Below, piece by piece: positions 6,517 through 13,645 of a stretch of DNA of 16,384 nt. The stretch lies in assembly GCA_964346395.1 (NCBI GenBank), contig CAYFUT010000057.1, positions 1 to 16,384 on the forward strand. The letters are read 5' to 3'. The DNA is from CAYFUT01 sp964346395 (GTDB lineage Bacteria > Bacillota > Halanaerobiia > Halobacteroidales > Halobacteroidaceae). Numbering within the stretch: the stretch's first letter is position 1; the number at the start of each line of letters is the position of its first letter. Made by a program: the position numbers and the translations under genes. The notes under the pieces were generated by a model, which had not been told where the DNA came from, searched no databases, and saw only the letters and a program-made list of their open reading frames with translations.

Positions 6517-7446
6517 ATGGATTTAAAAGAAATTGCTAAAAAAGGTAATCGTTTGTCGGGAGGACATAGATTATGTTCCGGCTGTGGAGCGGGAACAGTA
6601 ACCCGGATGATCATGGGGGCTAGTGATAATCCTGCTGTTGTTGGCTGTGCTACTGGTTGTCTAGAAGTATCAACGACAATTTATCCTTACACAGCCTGGG
6701 AAGATTCTTTTATTCACAATGCTTTTGAAAATGTAGCTGCTACTGTAAGTGGCTCAGAGGCAGCTTACCGGGCGCTAAAGAAACAAGGAAAAATGGACGC
6801 CGATGAAGATTACGACTTCATAGCTTTTGGTGGTGATGGAGGAACTTACGATATTGGTTTTCAATCTCTATCAGGGGCTATGGAACGCGGTCACGACATG
6901 GTTTATGTCTGCTATGACAATGGAGCATATATGAACACAGGAATTCAGCGTTCCAGTGCAACTCCTAAAGGAGCTAATACGACTACTTCTCCTAGTGGAG
7001 AAGAAATTCCTGGTAAAGAGCAGTACCGCAAAGAATTAACTGATATTATGGCTGCTCACGGAATTCCTTATGTAGCTCAGACGGCTCCTTGGCGGCCGGC
7101 AGATGTAATTAAGAAGGCCCAAAAGGCATTTGCAGTGGACGGACCAGCGTTTATCAATGTGCTGGCTACTTGTCCGCGGGGCTGGCGTAGTGAAGCAGAA
7201 AAGAGTGTTGAAATTACTAAGATAGCTTCTGAGACTTGCTTCTGGCCGTTATATGAAGTTGAGAATGGCGAGTGGAAGTTGAATTATAAGCCAAAAGAGA
7301 AGAAGTCAATTGAAGAATGGTTGAAGCCGCAGGGACGGTTTAAGCACTTATTTAAAGAAAAGAATAAACATGTAATTGAAGAGATTCAAGAACATGTTGA
7401 CCAGCGCTGGGAGTTTTTACTCCGCCAGTGTGGAGAAAAAGAATAA
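6517..7446 (+). CDS. porB: Pyruvate-type:ferredoxin oxidoreductase, beta (TPP-binding) subunit
   Basis: The beta subunit (309 residues) binds thiamine diphosphate and one [4Fe-4S] cluster. GHRLCSGCG (16-24) gives C20 and C23; C48 and C219 are the likely remaining cluster ligands. The thiamine/Mg motif is GGDGGTYDIG (105-114) through NGAYMNTG (135-142). The segment TCPRGWR (218-224) is of the type seen in pyruvate enzymes. It ends the por operon and is followed within 20 nt by an intrinsic terminator. Many Clostridia instead use one large fused polypeptide, so the split form is a useful lineage marker. Confidence 0.93.
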   Translation: MDLKEIAKKGNRLSGGHRLCSGCGAGTVTRMIMGASDNPAVVGCATGCLEVSTTIYPYTAWEDSFIHNAFENVAATVSGSEAAYRALKKQGKMDADEDYDFIAFGGDGGTYDIGFQSLSGAMERGHDMVYVCYDNGAYMNTGIQRSSATPKGANTTTSPSGEEIPGKEQYRKELTDIMAAHGIPYVAQTAPWRPADVIKKAQKAFAVDGPAFINVLATCPRGWRSEAEKSVEITKIASETCFWPLYEVENGEWKLNYKPKEKKSIEEWLKPQGRFKHLFKEKNKHVIEEIQEHVDQRWEFLLRQCGEKE

Positions 7447-7460
7447 ATATTCAAAAGCGG

Positions 7461-7492
7461 GAGAGGCCTTTAAATCAAGGGCCTCTCTTTTT
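7461..7492 (+). terminator. Intrinsic terminator of the por operon
   Basis: The stem is GAGAGGCC/GGCCTCTC (8 bp), with A/T-rich loop sequence and five T residues right after it (7488-7492). It lies 15 nt past the porB stop codon. Confidence 0.9.
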
Positions 7493-7559
7493 ATCGTTTA
7501 GGAACTTATACTTTTTTTAATCTAGGGATAACTTTTACGAATTTGACTTTAATGTTTGC

Positions 7560-7583
7560 CTCAAGCTCAACCTCAAACTAAGC
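7560..7583. repeat. Short hexamer tandem array
   Basis: Four phased 6-bp units lie here: CTCAAG, CTCAAC, CTCAAA, CTAAGC. It is related in style to the array at 7921-7956. It lies between the por terminator and the riboswitch promoter, in otherwise featureless AT-rich DNA. Confidence 0.6.
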
Positions 7584-7614
7584 GGCTTTTTATTTTAATC
7601 AGCGTATTAACTTC

Positions 7615-7643
7615 TTGACATTCTAAAAAAGAGTTGATACACT
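7615..7643 (+). promoter_or_regulatory. Candidate promoter of the guanine riboswitch/guaB transcript
   Basis: A perfect -35 TTGACA (7615-7620) is followed, after 17 bp, by TACACT (7638-7643), a four-of-six match to TATAAT. The start would fall near 7650, just before the aptamer. An extended -10-like TGGTATAAT at 7661-7669 is part of the aptamer itself and has no -35 at proper spacing. Confidence 0.55.
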
Positions 7644-7661
7644 TAATAAAAATTAAGATAT

Positions 7662-7724
7662 GGTATAATCTCGATAATAAGGTTCGAGAGTTTCTACCAG
7701 AAGGCCGTAAACCTTCTGCCTACC
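7662..7724 (+). promoter_or_regulatory. Purine riboswitch aptamer, guanine class
   Basis: This is a purine aptamer controlling guaB downstream. J1/2 is TAATC. P2 is CTCGA/TCGAG with GG in its loop. J2/3 is TTTCTACC. P3 is CAGAAGG/CCTTCTG with loop CCGTAAA; the CC of this loop can kiss the GG of L2. J3/1 is GCC before TA, with C7720 at the position that pairs with the ligand, so guanine (or hypoxanthine) rather than adenine is expected. P1 is short: GGTA (7662-7665) with TACC (7721-7724). Confidence 0.9.
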
Positions 7725-7749
7725 CCGGAGTACCCTAAGCACTCAGGGG
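7723..7749 (+). promoter_or_regulatory. Expression-platform hairpin and antiterminator strand
   Basis: CCCCGGAGT (7723-7731) can pair with ACTCAGGGG (7741-7749), with one G/A mismatch. Its first two C residues are also needed for aptamer P1. The loop and first stem base, ACCCTAAGCA (7732-7741), can instead pair over 10 bp with TGCTTAGGGT (7776-7785), the 3' side of the terminator. The region therefore offers exclusive folds that link ligand binding to termination. The direction of control cannot be settled by eye. Confidence 0.6.
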
Positions 7750-7765
7750 AGGTGTATTTGATTTT

Positions 7766-7795
7766 AACCCTAAACTGCTTAGGGTTTATTGTTTT
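7766..7795 (+). terminator. Riboswitch-controlled terminator
   Basis: A perfect 8-bp stem AACCCTAA/TTAGGGTT with loop ACTGC (7774-7778) is followed by TATTGTTTT. The low G/C and interrupted T tract suggest a moderate terminator, suited to regulation by the aptamer upstream. Confidence 0.7.
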
Positions 7796-7821
7796 GAGTT
7801 TGAGTAAACTAGATAATTAGT

Positions 7822-7849
7822 TTGAGTTTGAAATTGGGTAACTTATAAA
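7822..7849 (+). promoter_or_regulatory. Possible second guaB promoter, downstream of the riboswitch
   Basis: TTGAGT (7822-7827) and TATAAA (7844-7849) are 16 bp apart. If active, it would give guaB a transcript that the riboswitch does not control. Such A/T-rich matches occur by chance in this DNA. Confidence 0.3.
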
Positions 7850-7920
7850 ATTAAAGCAACAATAGACTAGAAGTAATATAAGCTAATAATTTAATTATCT
7901 TGTTTAGCGGTTTTTGGTTG

Positions 7921-7956
7921 ACTTAAACTTAAACTCAAGCTTAAGCTTAAGCTGAA
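7921..7956. repeat. Hexamer tandem array before guaB
   Basis: Six phased 6-bp units lie here: ACTTAA twice, ACTCAA, GCTTAA twice, GCTGAA. Units of the inverse type (GTTTGA) occur about 100 bp upstream at 7797-7831, after the riboswitch terminator, so the two may be arms of one inverted element. The array lies within the guaB 5' untranslated region; the sequence between the arms shows no gene. Confidence 0.7.
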
Positions 7957-7986
7957 TTTTAATAATATCTATAAGGAGGAAAAGCG

Positions 7987-9450
7987 ATGGAAGAAAAATT
8001 AACTCAGGAAGGACTTACTTTTGATGATGTTTTGCTGGTACCTAATCGGTCTGATGTGCTGCCGGAAGAGGTTGATACTAGTACGCAGTTAACTCAGAAT
8101 ATTGAACTTAATATTCCAATTTTGAGTGCTGCTATGGATACAGTAACTGAGGCAAAAATGGCAATTGCTATGGCTAGACACGGTGGTTTAGGCGTAATTC
8201 ATAAAAACTTGTCCATTTCAGAGCAGGCTGGGGAAGTAGATAAGGTTAAACGGTCGGAAAGTGGAGTAATTGTTAATCCTTTTCATTTAAACCCTGAAGA
8301 TGAGGTTTATAAGGCAGAGGAATTAATGTCTCGCTTTCATATTTCGGGAGTTCCGATTGTGAATGAGGATTTAGAGTTAAAGGGAATTTTAACTAATCGT
8401 GATTTGAAGTTTGAGAAGAATTATGAGCAGCCGATTAAAAATATAATGACGAAAGAAAACTTGGTGACTGCGTCGGTAGGTACTGATTTGGAAGAAGCTA
8501 AAGATATTTTACAGGAACATAAAATTGAAAAGCTTCCGTTAGTAGATGAAGAGAATAAGTTAAAGGGATTAATTACAATTAAGGATATTGAAAAGGCTCG
8601 CAAGTATCCTAATGCAGCTAAAGATGACCAGGGAAGGTTACTGGTAGCTGCGGCGGTAGGAGTAGGAGAAGAGGCATTAGAGCGGATAGAGGCGTTAGTA
8701 GAGGCGGAAGTAGATGCCGTGGTAATTGATACCGCTCACGGCCATTCTGAAAAGGTACTGGCTATGGTAGCAAAAGTGAGAGAAGAATATCCGGAACTAG
8801 AAATTATAGCTGGTAATGTAGCAACCCCGGAAGCTACAACTGCTTTAATTAAAGCAGGAGCAGATGCAGTTAAGGTAGGAGTTGGCCCGGGTTCAATCTG
8901 TACTACGCGGGTAGTAGCCGGAGTAGGAGTGCCGCAAGTGACTGCTGTTTATGATTGTGCTCAGGCAGCAGATGAGTATGATATTCCGGTAATTGCTGAT
9001 GGCGGTATTAAATATTCTGGAGATATTGTGAAGGCTTTGGCTGCCGGAGCAAACACAGTAATGTTAGGTAGTTTATTAGCGGGAACTGAAGAAGCTCCGG
9101 GCGAAAAAGTCATTTATAACGGCCGCAGTTTTAAAGTATATCGCGGCATGGGTTCTTTGGAAGCAATGAAAGAAGGAAGTAAAGATCGGTATTTTCAAGA
9201 AGAAGAAAATGATTTAGTGCCGGAAGGAATTGAAGGTCGGGTACCGTATAAAGGTGAATTAGCTGATTCTCTTCAGCAGTTAGTAGGCGGTCTTCAGTCT
9301 GGAATGGGGTATTGTGGAACAAGAACAATTGCAGATTTAAAGCAGGATGGTAAGTTTGTTAAGATTACGGGAGCAGGATTAAAGGAAAGTCATCCGCATG
9401 ACGTTAAGATTACCAAAGAAGCTCCTAATTATAGTGTAGATCATGATTAA
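7987..9450 (+). CDS. guaB: Inosine-5'-monophosphate dehydrogenase
   Basis: GuaB oxidises IMP to XMP with NAD+, the committed step to guanine nucleotides. The 487-residue chain has the catalytic barrel split by two CBS domains (about 95-205), where GVPIVNEDLELKGILTNRDL and KLPLVDEENKLKGLITIKD mark the repeats. The catalytic cysteine is C305 in GPGSICTTR. IADGGIKYSGDIVKAL and YRGMGSLEAM bind the phosphate and flap, and SGMGYCGTRTIADL lies near the C terminus. The start follows AAGGAGG at 6-7 nt spacing. It stands alone between its riboswitch-bearing leader and its own terminator, so its level should respond to guanine. Sequence and length look normal. Confidence 0.97.
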   Translation: MEEKLTQEGLTFDDVLLVPNRSDVLPEEVDTSTQLTQNIELNIPILSAAMDTVTEAKMAIAMARHGGLGVIHKNLSISEQAGEVDKVKRSESGVIVNPFHLNPEDEVYKAEELMSRFHISGVPIVNEDLELKGILTNRDLKFEKNYEQPIKNIMTKENLVTASVGTDLEEAKDILQEHKIEKLPLVDEENKLKGLITIKDIEKARKYPNAAKDDQGRLLVAAAVGVGEEALERIEALVEAEVDAVVIDTAHGHSEKVLAMVAKVREEYPELEIIAGNVATPEATTALIKAGADAVKVGVGPGSICTTRVVAGVGVPQVTAVYDCAQAADEYDIPVIADGGIKYSGDIVKALAAGANTVMLGSLLAGTEEAPGEKVIYNGRSFKVYRGMGSLEAMKEGSKDRYFQEEENDLVPEGIEGRVPYKGELADSLQQLVGGLQSGMGYCGTRTIADLKQDGKFVKITGAGLKESHPHDVKITKEAPNYSVDHD

Positions 9451-9457
9451 AGAAGTT

Positions 9458-9482
9458 GGCCCTTTATAGGGCCCTTTTTTTA
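9458..9482 (+). terminator. Intrinsic terminator of guaB
   Basis: The stem is GGCCCT/AGGGCC with loop TTAT, followed by C and a run of T residues. It begins 8 nt past the guaB stop codon. The next 100 bp up to tmk are AT-rich and show no clear promoter. Confidence 0.88.
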
Positions 9483-9581
9483 TTTTTGGTTTTTAAATTT
9501 AAGAGAGGACTTTGCAGTTTTAATCAAGAATATAAAACAATAGATAACTTAGTTTGGAAATAAATTACTGGAGGATTAGAA

Positions 9582-10214
9582 ATGGACGGAAAATTGATTA
9601 CTTTAGAGGGAGTAGAGGGTTCAGGAAAATCAACACAAGCAGAATTATTGCGGGAATATTTGCAAGAGAGAGGATATGAAGTTATAATTACTCATGAACC
9701 GGGTGATACTGAAGTAGGAAAGAAAATTAGACAGATTTTATTGAATCCAAAACACAATAAGTTGAGTAGTAAAGCGGAATTATTATTATACGAAGCTGAT
9801 CGGGCACAACATGTAAGTCAAGTAATCAAACCTGCTTTAAAAGCAGGAAAAGTGGTAGTTTCAGATCGTTATTTTGATGCTACTTTAGCTTATCAAGGTT
9901 ATGCCCGGGATATTGACAAGCAGCTAGTTACTACCTTAAATCAGATAGCAGTAAACTCAGCTATTCCTGATTTAACTTTATTATTAGATATTGACCCGGA
10001 GATATCCCTTCGACGGGCTAATCAAGTAACAGCTCAGGCAGGAAGAGAGGATAGGATTGAAGCGGAAAAACTTTCTTTTCACCAGCAGGTGAGAAAGGGG
10101 TATTTGGCTTTGGCTGAGCAAAAAGAAAGAATTAAAGTAATTAATGCTCAGCAGTCGATTGAGAAGATCTTTTCGGAAATCAAACAAATATTAACTGAGA
10201 GGTGGTCAGTATGA
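9582..10214 (+). CDS. tmk: Thymidylate kinase
   Basis: Tmk phosphorylates dTMP to dTDP for DNA synthesis. The 210-residue protein has Walker A GVEGSGKS (10-17), HEPG (38-41) and the DRY motif (95-97) followed by FDATLAYQG, which binds the thymidine base. A LID segment around 145-160 contains GREDRIE. An arginine in the P-loop region would mark the E. coli type; it is not seen. The start follows TGGAGG. It opens the long gene run that ends the window. In Bacillus darA (yaaQ) follows tmk; here yaaR follows directly, its ATG overlapping the tmk stop by 4 bases. Confidence 0.96.
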   Translation: MDGKLITLEGVEGSGKSTQAELLREYLQERGYEVIITHEPGDTEVGKKIRQILLNPKHNKLSSKAELLLYEADRAQHVSQVIKPALKAGKVVVSDRYFDATLAYQGYARDIDKQLVTTLNQIAVNSAIPDLTLLLDIDPEISLRRANQVTAQAGREDRIEAEKLSFHQQVRKGYLALAEQKERIKVINAQQSIEKIFSEIKQILTERWSV

Positions 10215-10651
10215 AAATAGAAAATAAAACTAAAGGAAAAGTGCATAGTAAACTTGTCTCTCAGTCGGAGTTGAATAAGGTTGAAAGTGAAAAAAATGGT
10301 TTTCTAGAAGAATTAAAACAGGTACATGGGGAAAAAATAAAAGCGGAATTAGATGATTTGCTGGGGATGATTGACCAGCAGGGAGAGCGGTTAGCTAAAC
10401 ACCGGACGTTTAAAGAGTTGATCAAATATAAAAAGATGGTTAAAAAGTTTGTCAATGAAGCAGTAGAAAAAATGTATCAATTAAAAGAAGAATATAGCCC
10501 GTCCCAGGGTAAAATTCAGACTTTAGTTAAATCGGTTGATAGTTCATTAGAAGAATTAACAGATATGATTTTGGATAATCAATCGGCTCAAATTGATATT
10601 CTCGATCAGATAGATGAAGTTAGGGGATTATTACTTGATCTTTATAGATAA
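10211..10651 (+). CDS. yaaR: YaaR-like (DUF327) protein
   Basis: This protein of 146 residues is rich in charged helix, with segments such as FLEELKQVHGEKIKAELDDLLGMIDQQGERLAKHRTFKELIKYKKMVKKFVNEAVEKMY resembling the DUF327 family of Firmicutes. The family's role is unknown. There is no signal peptide or membrane segment. The frame opens at a GTG at 10202, but that would consume the ribosome-binding site; the ATG at 10211, with GAGAGGTGG just upstream and a 4-base ATGA overlap with tmk, is the better start. It sits between tmk and holB as in Bacillus, which supports the assignment. Confidence 0.8.
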   Translation: MKIENKTKGKVHSKLVSQSELNKVESEKNGFLEELKQVHGEKIKAELDDLLGMIDQQGERLAKHRTFKELIKYKKMVKKFVNEAVEKMYQLKEEYSPSQGKIQTLVKSVDSSLEELTDMILDNQSAQIDILDQIDEVRGLLLDLYR

Positions 10652-10675
10652 TTTGTTGATAAAGGAGAGTTAAGG

Positions 10676-11668
10676 ATGGCCTTTAATGAAGTTTTAGGTC
10701 AAGAATTGGCAGTTACTGTTTTACAGAATGGTTTACAGCAAGATAGATTACATCATGCTTATCTATTTGCTGGAGAATCAGGGGTAGGTAAGGAGAAAGT
10801 AGCTTTTGAATTTGCTAAAGCAATTAACTGTGAGCAGAAAAAAGCAGATGCTTGCGATCAATGTATTTCGTGCCAGAAATCGGACAGCGGGAATCATCCT
10901 GATTTGAAACAGATAAAACCTGATGGAAGTTATTTAAAAATTGATCAGATTAGAGAATTAAGGCAGGAAATTTTATATAAACCTTATGAAAGCAAGCGGA
11001 AAGTTTATATTATTTATCAAGTAGATAGAATGACTACTGAGGCAGCAAATAGTTTGTTAAAAACCTTGGAAGCTCCGCCGCCGCATGGTGTATTAATTTT
11101 GTTAACGGATAATTTAAATCAATTGCTGCCGACTGTTATTTCGCGGTGTGAATTGGTAAGGTTTAAGCGGGTGCCTGACAAATTAATTGAAGAGCGGTTA
11201 GCAGCAGATTATCAACTATCAGCAGAAGAACGCCAGTTAATTACTTCGCTGGCTTTTGGTAAGGTTAAGTCTGCTGTTCAGCTGGTGGAAGAAGAAGCAG
11301 GACTAAGTTGGCGGCAAGAAATTATAGATATATTATTGTCTTTAGATGATTTAAATCGGATTAAGGTATTTAAGATTGGACAGGAATTACTGGAATTTAA
11401 GGATAGGATCAATGAAGTGCTGGATGTATTTTTAACTTGGTACCGCGATATTTTACTATGTAAGTTAGAAGCTGTAGATAATTTGGTTAATGCCCACCAG
11501 GCAGATAAGCTGAAAGAATTAGCTGCTGATTTATCGCTAACTCAAGTTGAAGAAATAATTGAGTTAATTGCTGAGACTAATAATCAAATTCGCCATGTCA
11601 ATGTTAATCTACAGTTGACCCTGGAAGTGATGTTATTAAAGCTGAACCAACTTAAGGAGGAAAAATAG
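10676..11668 (+). CDS. holB: DNA polymerase III subunit delta'
   Basis: HolB is the delta' subunit of the clamp loader, working with DnaX (encoded upstream in this window) and delta. The 330-residue AAA+ protein starts with a region very like DnaX (HHAYLFAGESGVGKEKVA, with a Walker A-like GESGVGKE at 33-40). It has the four-cysteine zinc module (C52, C60, C63, C66) and the SRC motif (156-158). The Walker B position reads YIIYQVDRM instead of the DEVH of DnaX, as expected for a subunit that stimulates but does not hydrolyse ATP. The ATG follows AAGGAG at some distance and GGAT directly. Its stop abuts the next gene's start codon. Confidence 0.95.
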   Translation: MAFNEVLGQELAVTVLQNGLQQDRLHHAYLFAGESGVGKEKVAFEFAKAINCEQKKADACDQCISCQKSDSGNHPDLKQIKPDGSYLKIDQIRELRQEILYKPYESKRKVYIIYQVDRMTTEAANSLLKTLEAPPPHGVLILLTDNLNQLLPTVISRCELVRFKRVPDKLIEERLAADYQLSAEERQLITSLAFGKVKSAVQLVEEEAGLSWRQEIIDILLSLDDLNRIKVFKIGQELLEFKDRINEVLDVFLTWYRDILLCKLEAVDNLVNAHQADKLKELAADLSLTQVEEIIELIAETNNQIRHVNVNLQLTLEVMLLKLNQLKEEK

Positions 11669-12502
11669 ATGACTGAAGTGGTAGTTGTTAAATTTAGAGA
11701 GGCGGGAAAATTATATTATTATAAACCGGGGGATTTAGAATTAACCGAAGGTACTCAAGTGGTAGCTGAGACTATTCGGGGAATAGAGATTGGAAAAGTA
11801 GTTAAGGCTAGCAAAAAAATAGATAAAGCAGAATTGGATTCTCCTCTTAAATCAATTCTTCGGCGAGCTAGTTATAAAGATTTACAGCGGGCGGAGGAAA
11901 ATGCTGAGGCAGCAGAAGAAGCATTCGCAATTTGTTTAGATCAAATAGAGGAACACGGGCTGCCGATGGAATTGGTTGATTCTGAATATACTCTTGACCG
12001 GGGAAAATTATTGTTTTATTTTACTGCCGACGGTCGGGTAGATTTTCGTGAATTAGTGCGTGATTTAGCTTCTATTTTTAAAACGAGAATCGAATTAAGG
12101 CAGATAGGAGTTAGAGATGAAGCTAAAATGCAGGGCGGGATTGGCCCCTGCGGGCGAGAATTATGCTGTTGTACCTTCATGCGGGATTTTGAACCTATTT
12201 CAATAAAGATGGCCAAAGAACAAGACTTATCTTTAAATCCTAATAAAATTTCAGGAATTTGCGGCCGTTTAATGTGTTGTTTAAAATATGAAACTACTAA
12301 TTATAGAGAGATTAAAGACGAATTACCCAATATTGGTCAACAAGTGGAAACAGAATTTGGCACGGGAGAAGTTACTGATTTGAATGTAGTGAAAAAAACT
12401 TTAAAAGTAGATTTAGGAGTAGACAATGATGAAAAGATTGAAGTAGATGCTAATCGAGTTGAAGTGGTAAAAATTGCTGAAGAAGAGGAGGAAGAAGATT
12501 AA
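11669..12502 (+). CDS. ricT: PSP1-domain protein RicT (YaaT)
   Basis: This is a PSP1 C-terminal-domain protein of 277 residues. In Bacillus YaaT/RicT forms the Y complex with YmcA and YlbF, which binds [4Fe-4S] clusters and affects RNase Y activity, competence and sporulation. The signature is complete: GGIGPCGRELCCC (C161, C166-C168) and ISGICGRLMCCLKYE (C198, C203, C204). The protein ends in a very acidic tail (seven Asp/Glu). Its ATG begins one base after the holB stop, with AAGGAGG lying in the holB 3' end, so expression is tightly coupled. The partner genes are not in this window. Confidence 0.92.
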   Translation: MTEVVVVKFREAGKLYYYKPGDLELTEGTQVVAETIRGIEIGKVVKASKKIDKAELDSPLKSILRRASYKDLQRAEENAEAAEEAFAICLDQIEEHGLPMELVDSEYTLDRGKLLFYFTADGRVDFRELVRDLASIFKTRIELRQIGVRDEAKMQGGIGPCGRELCCCTFMRDFEPISIKMAKEQDLSLNPNKISGICGRLMCCLKYETTNYREIKDELPNIGQQVETEFGTGEVTDLNVVKKTLKVDLGVDNDEKIEVDANRVEVVKIAEEEEEED

Positions 12503-12521
12503 ATTGAAGAGGGGTGGCAAA

Positions 12522-12878
12522 ATGGAAGAAATTATTAGTCTGTTAGCACATTTTCAAGAGCGTCTGCAGGTATTAAATGATGATTTTCAGAAAGTAAAGA
12601 ACACTGTGTATGATATGTATAAGGAAAATGAAAGTTTAAGGGAAGAAAATGAAAATTTAAAACAGTTGTTGTTTGAGCAAGAAGAAAGTGAAGCGGAACA
12701 GGAAGTAAAAGAAGAACAGGATAATTTAGTGCGGTTATATCAGGAAGGATTTCATGTTTGCCATCTTAATTTTGGAGAAGCAAGGGAGGAAGATTGTTTA
12801 TTTTGTATCGGCATGTTAAAAAAAGAAGGAAAAGATATAGAAGAGGTAGGAGAGATTAAGATTAATAATGAAGAATAA
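12522..12878 (+). CDS. yabA: Replication initiation-control protein YabA
   Basis: YabA inhibits DnaA and links it to the DnaN clamp, limiting replication starts. The N-terminal part is a helix and coiled coil that in Bacillus forms a tetramer (about 5-70). The C-terminal zinc site is visible: GFHVCHLNFGEAREEDCLFCIGML, with H78, C80, H81, C92 and C95. The frame opens upstream inside ricT, but the ATG at 12522, 5 nt after GAGGGGTGG, gives 118 residues, close to the family norm. Gene order holB-ricT-yabA matches Bacillus. The 3' end overlaps trmN6 by 11 bases. Confidence 0.92.
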   Translation: MEEIISLLAHFQERLQVLNDDFQKVKNTVYDMYKENESLREENENLKQLLFEQEESEAEQEVKEEQDNLVRLYQEGFHVCHLNFGEAREEDCLFCIGMLKKEGKDIEEVGEIKINNEE

Positions 12879-13611
12879 AATCAATTTACCTGCTGGAACG
12901 CGGCTTGATGATTTATTGGTTGATGGTTTACAGTTGATTCAGCATCCAGATTATTTTTGTTTTTCTATTGATGCAGTCTTACTGGCTAATTTTGCTGCCC
13001 CTTCTGCGGGAGCGGAAGTGCTTGATATAGGTACAGGAACCGGGGTAATTCCCCATTTGCTCCAGGCGAAAAAGGATGTATCTAAGGTAGACGGAATAGA
13101 TATTCAGGCGGAATTGATTAAGTTGGCCCGGAAAAGTGCTCAGTATAATCAGCTGGAGAATAAATTACAATTTTATCACCTTGATTTACGAAAGGCGCTT
13201 GCCTTTTTTGGGGCGGAAAATTTTGATTATATAGTCTGTAATCCGCCTTATCGGCGGCCGGAGAGTGGAGCAGTTAGTGCTCAAAAAGAAGAAGCAATTG
13301 CCAAGTATGAATTAAAATGCCGACTAGAGGATATTATTAAAGTTAGCAATCAGTTAGTTAAATACAGAGGTCAGGTAGCTTATATTTATCGGACTCAGCG
13401 TTTAGCTGAGTTATTATCTTTAATGGAGGAGTATAATTTAGTTAGTAAACGAATGCGTTTTATTCATTCTCAACCGGAAGAGCCGGCTAAATTGGTTTTG
13501 GTAGAGGCAGTTAAAGGAGGGGGGAGGGGGTTAACCATTTCCCCGCCTGTGAATATTTATACTTCTGAAGGGGAGTACAGCCCCCAAATAAAAGAAATTT
13601 ACAGCAACTAG
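12868..13611 (+). CDS. trmN6: tRNA1(Val) A37 N6-methyltransferase family protein
   Basis: This class I SAM-dependent methyltransferase of 247 residues belongs to the YabB/TrmN6 family. The E. coli member methylates A37 of tRNA1(Val). The SAM-binding glycine motif is VLDIGTGTGVIP (51-62) and the N6-adenine catalytic motif is NPPY (125-128). The opening residues (LPAGTRLDDLLVDGLQLIQ then FCFSIDAVLLANF) are typical of the family. The start lies within the yabA 3' end. The exact tRNA substrate in this organism is inferred. In Bacillus yazA comes next; here three other genes are inserted first. Confidence 0.9.
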   Translation: MKNKINLPAGTRLDDLLVDGLQLIQHPDYFCFSIDAVLLANFAAPSAGAEVLDIGTGTGVIPHLLQAKKDVSKVDGIDIQAELIKLARKSAQYNQLENKLQFYHLDLRKALAFFGAENFDYIVCNPPYRRPESGAVSAQKEEAIAKYELKCRLEDIIKVSNQLVKYRGQVAYIYRTQRLAELLSLMEEYNLVSKRMRFIHSQPEEPAKLVLVEAVKGGGRGLTISPPVNIYTSEGEYSPQIKEIYSN

Positions 13612-13645
13612 TTAAAACCTAGGCTATAAATGGTGGTGATAAATC

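Noticed and set aside
9512..9536. Promoter for tmk
   Set aside because: TTGCAG and TATAAA are only 13 bp apart, too close for sigma-A use.
12474..12521. TTG start for yabA inside ricT
   Set aside because: It would add a lysine/arginine-rich tail not seen in the family; the ATG at 12522 follows a good GAGGGGTGG site.
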